Shown here one piece after another: positions 33,078 to 41,064 of a stretch of 64,000 nucleotides of DNA (the stretch's first letter is position 1; each line of letters starts with the position of its first letter). The translations under genes were made by a program, and so were the position numbers. Location of the stretch: assembly GCF_001485475.2 (NCBI RefSeq), contig NZ_DF976999.1:21001-85000 (forward strand), read 5' to 3'. The stretch is from Tepidanaerobacter syntrophicus (GTDB lineage Bacteria > Bacillota > Thermosediminibacteria > Thermosediminibacterales > Tepidanaerobacteraceae). Below the pieces are notes generated by a model. The model saw only the letters and a program-made list of their open reading frames with translations. It was not told the origin of the DNA and made no database searches.

Positions 33078-33689
33078 TCACCGTTTCTTGTTTTTCCTTT
33101 TTAGCTCTCCGATCTTGTTGTAAATGTCAGCTATTATTACACCTGTTTTGGTTAGCTCTGCATCATTTTGAATCAGGCCTTTTTGGTTCATCCTGGCCAG
33201 CTGTGACCGTGACACCAAAATCAGATTTTCCGGGTCAAAATTCCGCTTGTTGCCGTCACCGAATATGACGGCATGGCCCGGGGGAACCGGCCGGCCATGG
33301 TGTTTTTCCCATATAAAACGATGTTTATATGCCCATTTGTTCGGGTCAGCTATCTTTACTTTTAAGTAACCATCACGGTCCACAGTTTCGCTGCCAACCG
33401 GCACCCAGTTTTTGGGTAGGTTGCCTTTTTTAAATTGTGTCTGCTCGGATCCAGGCGCTTGCCAACCCTTCAGGCCCTTATTCCAAGGAATGTTATCCTT
33501 GGGAAAACATCCTGTCCTGCCGCTTTTGATTTTGTATCTTTTGCCTGTTGCTGCTAAAGCTTTTACGCTCAAATTAGTGCCAAAAGTTTTGTTGAAAAGC
33601 TTTGTCAACTCTTTCCATGTCATTATTTTGATGTTTTTGCGGATGAAATCGAGTTGCTCGGGTGTGTATTTGTGAATTTTCCTGGCCAT
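33078..33689 (-). CDS. HNH endonuclease
   Basis: 203 aa. The C-terminal half has the HNH core: YKHRFIWEKHHGRPVPPGHAVIFGDGNKRNFDPENLILVSR. The N-terminus (YTPEQLDFIRKNIKIMTWKELTKLFN) looks like a DNA-binding HTH. It may be a phage nuclease or homing endonuclease; no intron or interrupted gene is visible next to it. The predicted start ATG 33689 is ordinary. Confidence 0.85.
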   Translation of the reverse strand: MARKIHKYTPEQLDFIRKNIKIMTWKELTKLFNKTFGTNLSVKALAATGKRYKIKSGRTGCFPKDNIPWNKGLKGWQAPGSEQTQFKKGNLPKNWVPVGSETVDRDGYLKVKIADPNKWAYKHRFIWEKHHGRPVPPGHAVIFGDGNKRNFDPENLILVSRSQLARMNQKGLIQNDAELTKTGVIIADIYNKIGELKRKNKKR

Positions 33690-33692
33690 CGA

Positions 33693-33956
33693 TTACTCTC
33701 CTAGCAGCTCAGCCCGGAGCATAGGAGGAATTTGTTTCTTGTCTTTCTTGCCTTCTAAACCGTATTCATGCATAAATGTTTTGGCCCGTAAAACCAATGA
33801 ACCGTTTGCAATGATCTGGCTTGCAATGTCAGATATAGCTTTTGCTCTGTTTATTTCCTCCTGAAGAGCTTCCCCCTTAATTTCTTCATCACCTAATCGC
33901 TCTAACTGGGCAAATAAGTGATTATTTAAATCGGTAAGCGTGTTTCTCACACCCAT
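33693..33956 (-). CDS. Hypothetical helical phage protein
   Basis: 87 aa (VRNTLTDLNNHLFAQLERLG ... GEALQEEINRAKAISDIASQ). This pattern is frequent in phage recombination modules of Firmicutes; the role is unknown. It directly precedes the HNH gene in the operon. Confidence 0.65.
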   Translation of the reverse strand: MGVRNTLTDLNNHLFAQLERLGDEEIKGEALQEEINRAKAISDIASQIIANGSLVLRAKTFMHEYGLEGKKDKKQIPPMLRAELLGE

Positions 33957-33981
33957 TTATCAAGTCTCCTTTCTTTTTCCT

Positions 33982-34104
33982 CTAAATTGGCCCGCCTCCA
34001 GGGCCCCCGAAGGCCCCCGATGGCAGTCTCCATTTCTCAACAAGGATATCCTCCGGTTCTATTTGCCTATCCAGAGCTATCCTCACCCACTTTTTTGCGT
34101 CCAT
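33982..34104 (-). CDS. Possible tiny phage protein
   Basis: 40 codons from ATG 34104 (DAKKWVRIALDRQIEPEDIL then VEKWRLPSG and a Gly-Pro-rich end) to TAG 33982-33984. The SD is poor. A different frame with an excellent SD starts at an ATG about 30 bp upstream but stops after 16 codons, so an indel may separate start and body. Confidence 0.35.
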   Translation of the reverse strand: MDAKKWVRIALDRQIEPEDILVEKWRLPSGAFGGPGGGPI

Positions 34105-34183
34105 TCAGCTGGGCCATATTGTTTTCTGCCCATTGCTATACCTCCTGGGTTAGCCTAATCCCGCTATTCCTCCCTTTCGTTGG

Positions 34184-35098
34184 CTATTGTTCCACTGTTG
34201 ACTTTTTGTTTCTCTGCCTGACCTCAGTTTGACAGTCCATACAAAGTTGTTTCTTGAAAAATTTTTCGCTGTATTCCTTTTCAGATTTGGAAATCATTTT
34301 GCCGCAATCTGAACATGTTAGGATTGCTGGCTCCGACTCTGGTTCCACATCTTCAGGGTCTCCGTCAACTTCGAAAGCCTCTGAAATACTGGGTTCTCCT
34401 GTATCTCCTTCTTTGCTCTGTTCTGGCTCCTGATGTGCTCCCGAATTCTCTGTATCTCCTCCGCCATCTTCCCGCGGAAAAAACCCTGAATCTTCCTCTT
34501 CAAAAGCAGCCACGTCTTCAGCCTCTTCCTCACGGATCATATTCTCGACATCAAGGAAGCCATTTGCCGTTATATATCTTACACACCGGTTGAAAGCCCT
34601 TGTCTGAGCCATTACATCTGCATGTGGTTTTATGGTAGACATCTGGATATTGTCCAGGCTTGCTGTGGCTTTTGCCTCGACTTTGAGCCCATCTCCAAAA
34701 ATGATGATGCATTTTGCCACAGCGGTCCCTTTCGGCGCCGTGAACATTTCGGCCATGTTGTCACGTTCCTTACACATCTGTTCGATTATGGGTGCAGGTA
34801 ATGTTTTTGCAAGTTGCAGCATTTCCTGCGGAGCCTCATGTGCATAGCTTCCCATGATGGTTAGTATGCTTTTGATGCCTTTACGTTTATTTGCGACCTC
34901 TTGGAGCTTGAGCTTCAGGCCACCCGTGTCAACATATGGCTTACCGCCCATGTTGACGAGAAAGGGAGCCATGCCTTTGAGATCGAGCTTGCCTTTCAGG
35001 TTCGTGATTTCTTTCAGGGCCTTTATGGCCTCTGGGTCCTTATTTATCGGCACTTGATTAGCTTGGTTCACCGGAACTTGTGATTTTTGATTTGCCAT
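34184..35098 (-). CDS. Putative phage single-strand annealing/recombination protein with C-terminal zinc ribbon
   Basis: 304 aa. The first about 190 residues end in KPHADVMAQTRAFNRCVRYITANGF, a 'TRAxNRxxR' element seen in several phage annealing-type proteins. A long acidic linker (EEEAEDVAAFEEEDSG ... EDVEPESE) leads to a zinc ribbon CSDCGKMISK ... CMDC. It sits next to a Mu Gam-like gene and near RecU, so a recombinase role is likely, but the family assignment is tentative. Confidence 0.6.
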   Translation of the reverse strand: MANQKSQVPVNQANQVPINKDPEAIKALKEITNLKGKLDLKGMAPFLVNMGGKPYVDTGGLKLKLQEVANKRKGIKSILTIMGSYAHEAPQEMLQLAKTLPAPIIEQMCKERDNMAEMFTAPKGTAVAKCIIIFGDGLKVEAKATASLDNIQMSTIKPHADVMAQTRAFNRCVRYITANGFLDVENMIREEEAEDVAAFEEEDSGFFPREDGGGDTENSGAHQEPEQSKEGDTGEPSISEAFEVDGDPEDVEPESEPAILTCSDCGKMISKSEKEYSEKFFKKQLCMDCQTEVRQRNKKSTVEQ

Positions 35099-35101
35099 AT
35101 A

Positions 35102-35656
35102 TTACACCTCCACCTTGAATTCTGGAGCTTGCTCTATTACTGTAATACCATCGATAACTTCCCCTGTAGTTTTTGATACAACTTTGTCTCCAACGATTTC
35201 AGTATCTTTTTTGAAAGTAGCCCAGTCTGGAGACTTCTGAATCTTCACCAGTTCTGTCATACCATTTTGCTCAAGCCATTTGACCAGCTTTTCATCATCC
35301 CTAACTATCTTCGGTTGTCTGTATTTTTTTACTAGCCTACCGCTTGGGAGCTTGTACGTTTCTTGAGTCTTGCTTTTCCTTTTCGGAACCGTTTCAAAAT
35401 ATTGTGCAAGTTTAAAACTGAAGAATTCAACCTCTTTTACTATGCGCTCTTTTTCTTTTTCAAGAACTGCCTGTAGTTGAGCTATTTTGTCATTTACCAC
35501 CATTTCGAAACGTCTGTATTCAGCTTGGGCCTCCCTAATTTTATCCAGAGCCCAATCAGCCTGGCTGTCATTTTGAATTTTCCAACTTTCCCTTTGCTGT
35601 TCATCCTCCATGTCTACGCCAAGATTTTGCATAGCCAAATTTTCAATTATGTTCAT
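35102..35656 (-). CDS. Mu Gam-like host-nuclease inhibitor
   Basis: 184 aa. The sequence DSQADWALDKIREAQAEYRRFEM, then a coiled coil and YKLPSGRLVKKYRQPKIVRDDEKLVKWLEQNG, follows the Mu Gam family, which is Ku-like and binds DNA ends to block exonucleases such as RecBCD/AddAB. It is located 3 bp upstream of the putative annealing protein, a common pairing. Confidence 0.85.
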   Translation of the reverse strand: MNIIENLAMQNLGVDMEDEQQRESWKIQNDSQADWALDKIREAQAEYRRFEMVVNDKIAQLQAVLEKEKERIVKEVEFFSFKLAQYFETVPKRKSKTQETYKLPSGRLVKKYRQPKIVRDDEKLVKWLEQNGMTELVKIQKSPDWATFKKDTEIVGDKVVSKTTGEVIDGITVIEQAPEFKVEV

Positions 35657-35688
35657 AATGGCCTCCTTGCAACCCTCATTCTGTTATG

Positions 35689-35967
35689 TTAGAATGAAGG
35701 TGGATTGTATTTTTGTGCCTTCTCAAGCTCCTGCTGGAGTGCCTTGAGAAGGTTTTTTGTTTTGCCGTTATATACAAATATTGCTTTGTGTGCCTCTGTT
35801 TTTTCTCGAAAACATTCTGCCTGATATTCAAAAAGGAGTTCCTGCAGTTTTTGCCGCAGCTCGTCCCTTTTTTGAATATGCTTACGTGCTTCAGCTATCT
35901 TTTGGTTTAGAATTTCTATATCACCGGCTACAGCAGCGATTTTCCCTTCCAGCTCTTCCCTCGTCAA
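35689..35967 (-). CDS. Coiled-coil phage protein
   Basis: 92 aa, nearly all heptad-rich helix (REELEGKIAAVAGDIEILNQ, then QKIAEARKHIQKRDELRQKLQEL). It overlaps the antirepressor stop by 4 bp. Unknown function; perhaps a partner of the Gam-like protein. Confidence 0.6.
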   Translation of the reverse strand: MTREELEGKIAAVAGDIEILNQKIAEARKHIQKRDELRQKLQELLFEYQAECFREKTEAHKAIFVYNGKTKNLLKALQQELEKAQKYNPPSF

Positions 35968-36782
35968 TTCGCCATCTCCCTCGTTTTGTATTTTTCCTTA
36001 AATTTGTTGATAAAGTAAATTTGACCTCTCCCCGTTACTTTTGGGGTTTTGCAAATGCTAATATGACCGTCTGAATGGGTTATTGTGGTTTCCTTCACTT
36101 CGAACAACCCCAGCTCCATGCTGTATTGTGTAGGCATGTTGTAGTCGGTTCCCCTACGTTTAATTAAATATCCATTTTGTCGTAGCCACTCAAAGAGTCG
36201 GTTTTGACCTATGTCGATGCCATTTTGCCGGAGAAGCTTTGCCAGCTCACCAACGAGGATCGAGGTTTTTGATGCAGTCACGGCCTCAGCAAATACCACC
36301 TTCGGCCTGTCTAATTCAATCTTTTTCTCTGCCTCTATTCTGGCCTGACGTTCCTCTTTTAGTTGCGTTGCAAGTTTTATTATGAAATCTGGATCGCTGA
36401 GGGTTCTTTCGATGACTTCTGGTGTCATATAGGCTCCGTGTTTGCGAATGCTCTCAACAATGTCCCATACCCAATCCATAAAAGCATCTGCTTTAGGTTG
36501 GCGACTATATCTGCAAATCTCATATACACCTTTGGCACTATACAACTTTGTATCGTATAGCTTTCCATCAGTAGCCCTCAATTTGAGGGTAACTGAAAAT
36601 TTATCTAGTCTATCTTTGTTGCGTATGTGTAAATTATCTATAGCCTTTTGTGGATTTGAATATTCTAATGCCCGGCCTATTTGCTCTCTTGTCATCCATA
36701 TCTCTCTATTATCTCTGTCACTATAAAAATCACACTTGACAACTCCAAAGTTAGCTGATTTTACTAATTGCATATCATTCAT
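35964..36782 (-). CDS. BRO-N/KilAC phage antirepressor
   Basis: 272 aa. The N-terminal BRO domain (about 8-110: REIWMTREQIGRALEYSNPQKAIDN, YSAKGVYEICRYSRQPKADAF) is joined to a C-terminal KilAC DNA-binding domain (about 175-265: ILVGELAKLLRQNGIDIGQN, LFEWLRQNGYLIKRRG). Such proteins counteract the CI repressor or control lysis-lysogeny. It overlaps the excisionase-like gene by 4 bp in the early operon. Confidence 0.92.
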   Translation of the reverse strand: MNDMQLVKSANFGVVKCDFYSDRDNREIWMTREQIGRALEYSNPQKAIDNLHIRNKDRLDKFSVTLKLRATDGKLYDTKLYSAKGVYEICRYSRQPKADAFMDWVWDIVESIRKHGAYMTPEVIERTLSDPDFIIKLATQLKEERQARIEAEKKIELDRPKVVFAEAVTASKTSILVGELAKLLRQNGIDIGQNRLFEWLRQNGYLIKRRGTDYNMPTQYSMELGLFEVKETTITHSDGHISICKTPKVTGRGQIYFINKFKEKYKTREMAN

Positions 36783-37012
36783 GAAGTCATCTCCTTCCTG
36801 TTTTTAACTAGTTTTAGTTCAGGCTTTTCTTTCTCTACCCAGCAATCATTCAGCCACTTTTCGAAACCCTCTCTTGGTATTCGTATTGATCTACCAATTC
36901 TTTTTGCAGGAAAACCGGGCGTATTGACTATTTCGTAAGCCGCGCATCTTCCAATTCTCAGAATTCTTTGCACATCGGCTACAGTTAGCACTGTTGGATA
37001 CTCGTCAAGCAT
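36779..37012 (-). CDS. Excisionase-like HTH protein
   Basis: 77 aa. LTVADVQRILRIGRCAAYEI and FPAKRIGRSIRIPREGFEKWL form a MerR/Xis-like winged HTH domain. It could be the excisionase partner of the integrase or an early regulator. It is coupled to the antirepressor by an ATGA overlap. Confidence 0.8.
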   Translation of the reverse strand: MLDEYPTVLTVADVQRILRIGRCAAYEIVNTPGFPAKRIGRSIRIPREGFEKWLNDCWVEKEKPELKLVKNRKEMTS

Positions 37013-37013
37013 T

Positions 37014-37229
37014 TCAAAAACTCACACCCCTTTTATCCGGAAAAAATATTTCCGCTACTGTTTGCTCTAATGCTGCTGATATTTTCTCCATTACTTCCTT
37101 GCTGGGATTCTTTTTTGAATCCCTGTCATTCTCCAATTCACTTATGTAACCTGCCGCAACACCTGACTTTTTGGATAATTCCCTAATAGTTAGGCCCTGC
37201 TTTAGCCTGTAGAATTTAATATTATTCAT
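37014..37229 (-). CDS. Cro-like XRE regulator
   Basis: 71 aa with one XRE HTH (FYRLKQGLTIRELSKKSGVAAGYISELEN). It is the first gene transcribed leftward from the switch region, divergent from the repressor, so it is the positional equivalent of Cro. Its promoter overlaps two of the 15-bp operators. Confidence 0.88.
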   Translation of the reverse strand: MNNIKFYRLKQGLTIRELSKKSGVAAGYISELENDRDSKKNPSKEVMEKISAALEQTVAEIFFPDKRGVSF

Positions 37230-37256
37230 AACCTACCCTCCTGGTATAATATTAAG

Positions 37257-37424
37257 TTCGTTTGCATAGAATATATCATATTCGTTAATATCGAACAAAC
37301 TTTATATTATACCATATTGGACTAATATATTAAAATACTTTTCGCTATCACCGAATACCTCAAATTTTCTTAAATTTTCGTTGACATTGAATTTTTTTAG
37401 TGTATAATGTTCTTTAGTAGAGAA
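37257..37424. promoter_or_regulatory. Lysis-lysogeny switch: divergent promoters and four TTC-N9-GAA operators
   Basis: Leftward promoter: TTGTTC (37298-37293), 17 bp, TATATT (37275-37270). Rightward promoter: TTGACA (37381-37386), 16 bp, TATAAT (37403-37408). Four 15-bp near-palindromes are visible: TTCGTTTGCATAGAA (37257-37271), TTCGTTAATATCGAA (37281-37295), TTCGCTATCACCGAA (37341-37355) and TTCTTTAGTAGAGAA (37410-37424). The first two overlap the leftward -10 and -35; the last lies just after the rightward -10, suited to autorepression. Which protein binds is inferred. Confidence 0.8.
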
Positions 37425-37444
37425 CATAGAAAAGGAGGGATACT

Positions 37445-37798
37445 GTGTTAGGCGACAACATACGAAAAATAAGGAAATCGTTAGGTATAAGCATAAATAA
37501 GTTGTCTAAGCTGTCTGGATTATCATTAGGATATCTTAGCGATTTGGAAAATAATAAGAGCTTAAATCCAACTAAAGAGACATTAGATAAAATAGCAAAG
37601 GCTTTAGGTGTTCCTACAGAGAAGCTCTTAACAAATGATTCAACCAACGAAATAAGTTATGACGATATAAAAATAACCAACCCCGATATAAGAGCTATTG
37701 CTCGTGCAGGAGAAAAACTCACCCCTAAAGAAGCTGAGGATCTCAGGCGTTTAGCAGAAAGGCTGTTTCCAAATGCATTCAAACACACAACTAAATGA
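37445..37798 (+). CDS. CI-like XRE repressor
   Basis: 117 aa from GTG 37445 (SD AAAGGAGGG). The N-terminal XRE domain is IRKIRKSLGISINKLSKLSGLSLGYLSDLE; the C-terminal part is short and helical (TPKEAEDLRRLAERLFP), without a LexA-like protease domain. Loss of repression therefore likely depends on the ImmA-type protease whose gene overlaps its 3' end by 26 bp. Confidence 0.9.
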   Translation: MLGDNIRKIRKSLGISINKLSKLSGLSLGYLSDLENNKSLNPTKETLDKIAKALGVPTEKLLTNDSTNEISYDDIKITNPDIRAIARAGEKLTPKEAEDLRRLAERLFPNAFKHTTK

Positions 37799-38816
37799 GC
37801 CTAGATTTGATTGGGTCGCAAGTATAGCTCGCAAATTTATGCTTTCTCAAAATATATGCAAATTGCCTGTAGATCCTTTTAGCATAGCAAGAAAACAGGG
37901 GTGGCCTATTGAGAAAGCAAGTATTGTAGCAAAAGATATAGGTGTATCGGTGGAATATTTAATGATGAACATAATCAAAAGTAAAGATGGTGCCGCAATA
38001 TACTGCGGTATTACTGATGAATATAAAATTGTTTATAATGATGAAATTAGAAGTATAGGCAGGATTAGATGGACTATCATGCATGAAATAGGTCATATTG
38101 TTCTAAATCACTTAAAAGACTATACCCAAACAATATTAACTAGAGGTGGCTTATCTGAGGAGAACTATAGAATACTCGAAGAAGAAGCCGATTTTTTTGC
38201 CGGACAAATTCTTGCCCCACCAATTATTTTGAGCGGATTAAAAATAAAAAGCTCACAAGATATTGCAAAAGTATGTAAGCTTTCTAAAGAAGCATCTATT
38301 TATCGATACAAATACTATAAAAAATGGAAGTCTATGGGGATAGTATCTCCAGAAGAAATATTAATAAGATTAAATTTTGATGATTTTATAAATACTAAGC
38401 ACTGTTATACTTGTGGTGCTTATTTTGTCAGCAAGGATGCACATTATTGTCCTTTTTGTGGTAATGATAAGTTGATATGGGGAGATGGAGAAATGCAATA
38501 TAAAAAAGGTGTGCCTTTAGACGAAAATGGAGTTGCTCAAATATGCCCAAGATGTGAAAATCAGGATATAGAACCAGGTGATATATTTTGTAAAATCTGT
38601 GGAATGTATTTGATTCAAGAGTGTACTGAGGTTATTGGATATAATGATTGGGGACAGCCTTATGTTGAAAAAGAGAGTTGCGGGTACAAACCTGCCAGCA
38701 ATGCCAGATTTTGCCCAAGATGTGGAAATCCAACAACATTTTATCAAGAAGGTGTATTGAAAGATTGGAAAGAAGAAAAAGAAGAATTGGAAATGGAAGA
38801 GAGTGTACCTTTTTAA
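37773..38816 (+). CDS. ImmA/IrrE-type metalloprotease with C-terminal zinc ribbons
   Basis: 347 aa. Residues about 15-190 are an IrrE N-terminal-like protease with HEIGH (104-108) and the third ligand in EEEADFFA (about 138). In ICEBs1, ImmA cleaves the ImmR repressor; the gene overlap with the repressor supports the same role here. Unusually, about 150 extra C-terminal residues carry three zinc-ribbon-like units (CYTC...CPFC, CPRC...CKIC, SCGY...CPRC), which may sense a signal or bind nucleic acid or protein. Confidence 0.88.
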   Translation: MHSNTQLNEPRFDWVASIARKFMLSQNICKLPVDPFSIARKQGWPIEKASIVAKDIGVSVEYLMMNIIKSKDGAAIYCGITDEYKIVYNDEIRSIGRIRWTIMHEIGHIVLNHLKDYTQTILTRGGLSEENYRILEEEADFFAGQILAPPIILSGLKIKSSQDIAKVCKLSKEASIYRYKYYKKWKSMGIVSPEEILIRLNFDDFINTKHCYTCGAYFVSKDAHYCPFCGNDKLIWGDGEMQYKKGVPLDENGVAQICPRCENQDIEPGDIFCKICGMYLIQECTEVIGYNDWGQPYVEKESCGYKPASNARFCPRCGNPTTFYQEGVLKDWKEEKEELEMEESVPF

Positions 38817-38845
38817 GTAATTAAATCATTAAGGAGTGAGTTTTT

Positions 38846-39997
38846 TTGCGTGGGCATATCAGAAAAAGAGGCAAAAAATGGTGCGCTATAGTAGATGTAG
38901 GCAATGATCCAGTAACCGGTAAACGAAAGCAAAAATGGTTAAGCGGCTTCAATACAAAAAAAGAAGCCGAAGCTGCTTTGGCAGAATTTATACAGCAATA
39001 TAATTCTGGGAGCTATATCGACCATAAAGGTATTACTGTTTCCGATTATTTGGACAAGTGGTTCCATGACTATGTAGAGATTAAACTTGCTCCTAGGACA
39101 CAAAGTCGATATTTAGGAATAATTAATAATTATTTTATCCCTGAGTTTGGGCATATAAAATTAAGCGATTTAAAGCCATTCCACATTCAGAACCATTATT
39201 CAAAGGCAATAGAAAATCTTTCCCATGCTACAGTTCTATATCATCATCGGGTTATACATAAAGCTCTAAAAATGGCCGTTAAATGGCAATATCTTGTGCA
39301 TAATCCCGCTGATAATGTTGAGCCACCCAGTGCTAAAAGAAAAGATTTTACCATATTATCTATAGAACAAATTGATACACTTTTACAATATTTAAAAGAA
39401 AAAAATCATGTTTTATATATACCCATTGTTTTAGCAATAATGACAGGCATGAGGCGTGGAGAAATATGCGGACTCCAATGGCAAGATGTTGACCTAGATT
39501 CAGGGCTAATCCAAATCAAACACCAATTACAGAGAATTAATGGTGAGTTAATCCTAAGAGAGACAAAAACGGCCGGCAGTCGCCGACCAATCGCATTGGA
39601 TGATATCACTATATCACTTTTAAAAGCTCATAGACAAGAGCAAAGAGAAAACAGAATTTTTTTTGGCCCCGCATATCAAATTGAAAATTTTGACTACGTT
39701 TGCACCTGGCCAGATGGCAAACTTATTGACCCAGACTATATAACCCATTCTTTCTCCAAGATATTAAAAACATTGAACTTGCCGTCCGTTCGTTTTCATG
39801 ATTTGAGGCACACCAGTGCAACTATGCTTTTAAAAGCCGGTATAAATCCGAAAGTCGTGAGTGAGCGCCTAGGCCACACAGATATTAGAATTACCCTCAA
39901 TACTTATTCTCATGTTTTGCCAAATATGCAAAAAGAGGCTGCGCAAAAACTTGCCGAGAATGTCTTTATAAAAACTGCAAACAAATTGCAAACATAA
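38846..39997 (+). CDS. int: Tyrosine integrase
   Basis: 383 aa from TTG 38846 (SD AAGGAGTGAG). It has an AP2-like arm-binding N-terminus (IRKRGKKWCAIVDVGNDP), a SAM-like core-binding domain (about 62-160) and a catalytic domain with R203 (TGMRRGE), H318-x-x-R321 (HDLRH), H344 (LGHTD) and nucleophile Y354 (LNTYSH). It catalyses integration at and excision from the tRNA-Thr site 126 bp downstream. Confidence 0.95.
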   Translation: MRGHIRKRGKKWCAIVDVGNDPVTGKRKQKWLSGFNTKKEAEAALAEFIQQYNSGSYIDHKGITVSDYLDKWFHDYVEIKLAPRTQSRYLGIINNYFIPEFGHIKLSDLKPFHIQNHYSKAIENLSHATVLYHHRVIHKALKMAVKWQYLVHNPADNVEPPSAKRKDFTILSIEQIDTLLQYLKEKNHVLYIPIVLAIMTGMRRGEICGLQWQDVDLDSGLIQIKHQLQRINGELILRETKTAGSRRPIALDDITISLLKAHRQEQRENRIFFGPAYQIENFDYVCTWPDGKLIDPDYITHSFSKILKTLNLPSVRFHDLRHTSATMLLKAGINPKVVSERLGHTDIRITLNTYSHVLPNMQKEAAQKLAENVFIKTANKLQT

Positions 39998-40122
39998 AAT
40001 TCATAATGAGATAAAATTAAGTATAATGGAAAATAATAACAAAACCTGCGAAGCCTCGATATTCAAGACTTTAATGGACATGGCATAATTATATAACACT
40101 GTCTAGATTATACCTAAACACA

Positions 40123-40167
40123 CTCGTAATGCGCAGGTCGCCGGTTCAAATCCGGCCATCAGCTCCA
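40123..40167 (+). other. attR: 3' fragment of tRNA-Thr
   Basis: The sequence contains the end of an anticodon loop (CTCGTAA, anticodon CGT), a perfect T arm (GCCGG-TTCAAAT-CCGGC), the 3' acceptor strand CATCAGC, T discriminator and CCA. The 5' half of a tRNA is missing and bases before the loop do not form the anticodon stem. Placed just after int, this is the short tRNA copy left by phage integration; the intact tRNA-Thr gene should lie at attL, outside the window to the left. Confidence 0.88.
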
Positions 40168-40252
40168 TGTGAATACTATGGCCTAAGTATTTGCAAAAGA
40201 TTTTGTTTATAGGCAAATCGCAAGCAAACTTATTGGCACTAAACATAATGAA

Positions 40253-40285
40253 TAATCCCCCGGCATCAGTCGGGGGTATCTTTAT
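40253..40285 (+). terminator. Terminator-like hairpin downstream of attR
   Basis: CCCCCGGC-ATCA-GTCGGGGG (8 bp with one G-T) followed by TATCTTTAT. It probably is the native tRNA-Thr terminator. It resembles the hairpin at 441-467. Confidence 0.7.
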
Positions 40286-40573
40286 GTTCCCTATCTTTTC
40301 CTTTATGCTCAATACTACCGGATATTTTTCCCATTGCCCCAACGGCCAACGCTCAAGTAATATAGAGTCTATCGCCATGAAGCCAGCAAGTATTCATATG
40401 GCACTGTCCGTCTGTCAAATAGAAAATAGTGGATTAAAATCAGGTAGCATAAAGCGAATACTTAAGATAATTAAAATCGTTGAGAATGAAAATTTCGCGT
40501 CGCAATTATAATCGCTCAATTGACAATAGACAGCCTTTAAAGAACTATAATATAATAGTTAAAGAGAATATTT

Positions 40574-40810
40574 ACAGGCAGTGTTGCGGCTGTTGCCGGT
40601 AACACATCATCTGCCGGCGGCCTTGGCGCATTCTGAGTTATATGCATATTTATTCTTGGTATATTGATTCTTGTCGACCTATTTACCTTGCCTAAACAAG
40701 TTAGAAAGACATATGAGAAAGCTGAAAGCAAAATTATAGACGAGCTATTGCTGCCGTCAAGCCACCGACCATCAAACATAAACGATGAGAAGGAGCTAAA
40801 AGGCATATAA
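40574..40810 (+). pseudogene. Decayed membrane-protein remnant next to attR
   Basis: The frame reads GSVAAVAGNTSSAGGLGAF, TGA (40634-40636), then a plausible protein tail with one hydrophobic stretch (VICIFILGILILVDLF) and a charged end (TYEKAESKIIDELLLPSS) to TAA 40808-40810. There is no start codon and one in-frame stop, so it looks like a gene remnant. The rest of 40168-40855 shows no supported gene. Confidence 0.4.
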
Positions 40811-40855
40811 ATATTTTATTTCATTAAAATATTGTGAACATCATGGAAATTTTAG

Positions 40856-40885
40856 TTGACAAAAACAATTGAATATTGTTATAAT
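40856..40885 (+). promoter_or_regulatory. Sigma-A-type promoter of the HAD-like gene
   Basis: TTGACA (40856-40861), 18-bp spacer, TATAAT (40880-40885), both perfect consensus hexamers. The start point is predicted near 40892, about 170 bp before the coding start. Confidence 0.85.
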
Positions 40886-40889
40886 TACA

Positions 40890-40980
40890 TTGCTGCTATA
40901 CATTGGAGTATCGGCAGATTAGCAAAGATGCTTTTACAAGGAAAGTTAAAACTTGTCCTTGGGTAAAGCATCTTATTTTT
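40890..40980 (+). ncRNA. Structured 5' leader with terminator-like hairpin (possible attenuator)
   Basis: Between the promoter and the gene lie a first hairpin (CTGC/GCAG and ATAC/GTAT, 40892-40916) and a second one (AGATGCTTT 40926-40934 pairing with AAAGCATCT, ending 40973), with an inner ACAAG/CTTGT stem, followed by TATTTTT. The arrangement looks like a cis-regulatory leader ending in an intrinsic terminator. I do not recognise a known riboswitch class. Confidence 0.5.
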
Positions 40981-41064
40981 ATGGGGGGAATGTGTCAAAT
41001 AACTGATAAGCTTTACAAACGGCAGATGTAAATAATATTTTATTTATGAAAGGATGAGTTTGAA

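Noticed and set aside
33078..33689. HNH gene as a homing endonuclease in an intron
   Set aside because: Neighbouring genes are intact and no split gene or intron boundary is visible, so it is treated as a free-standing phage nuclease.
40103..40378. Minus-strand ORF with a C-terminal GFEPATCALR-like peptide
   Set aside because: That peptide is the familiar antisense translation of a tRNA T arm; the segment is the tRNA-Thr fragment at attR.
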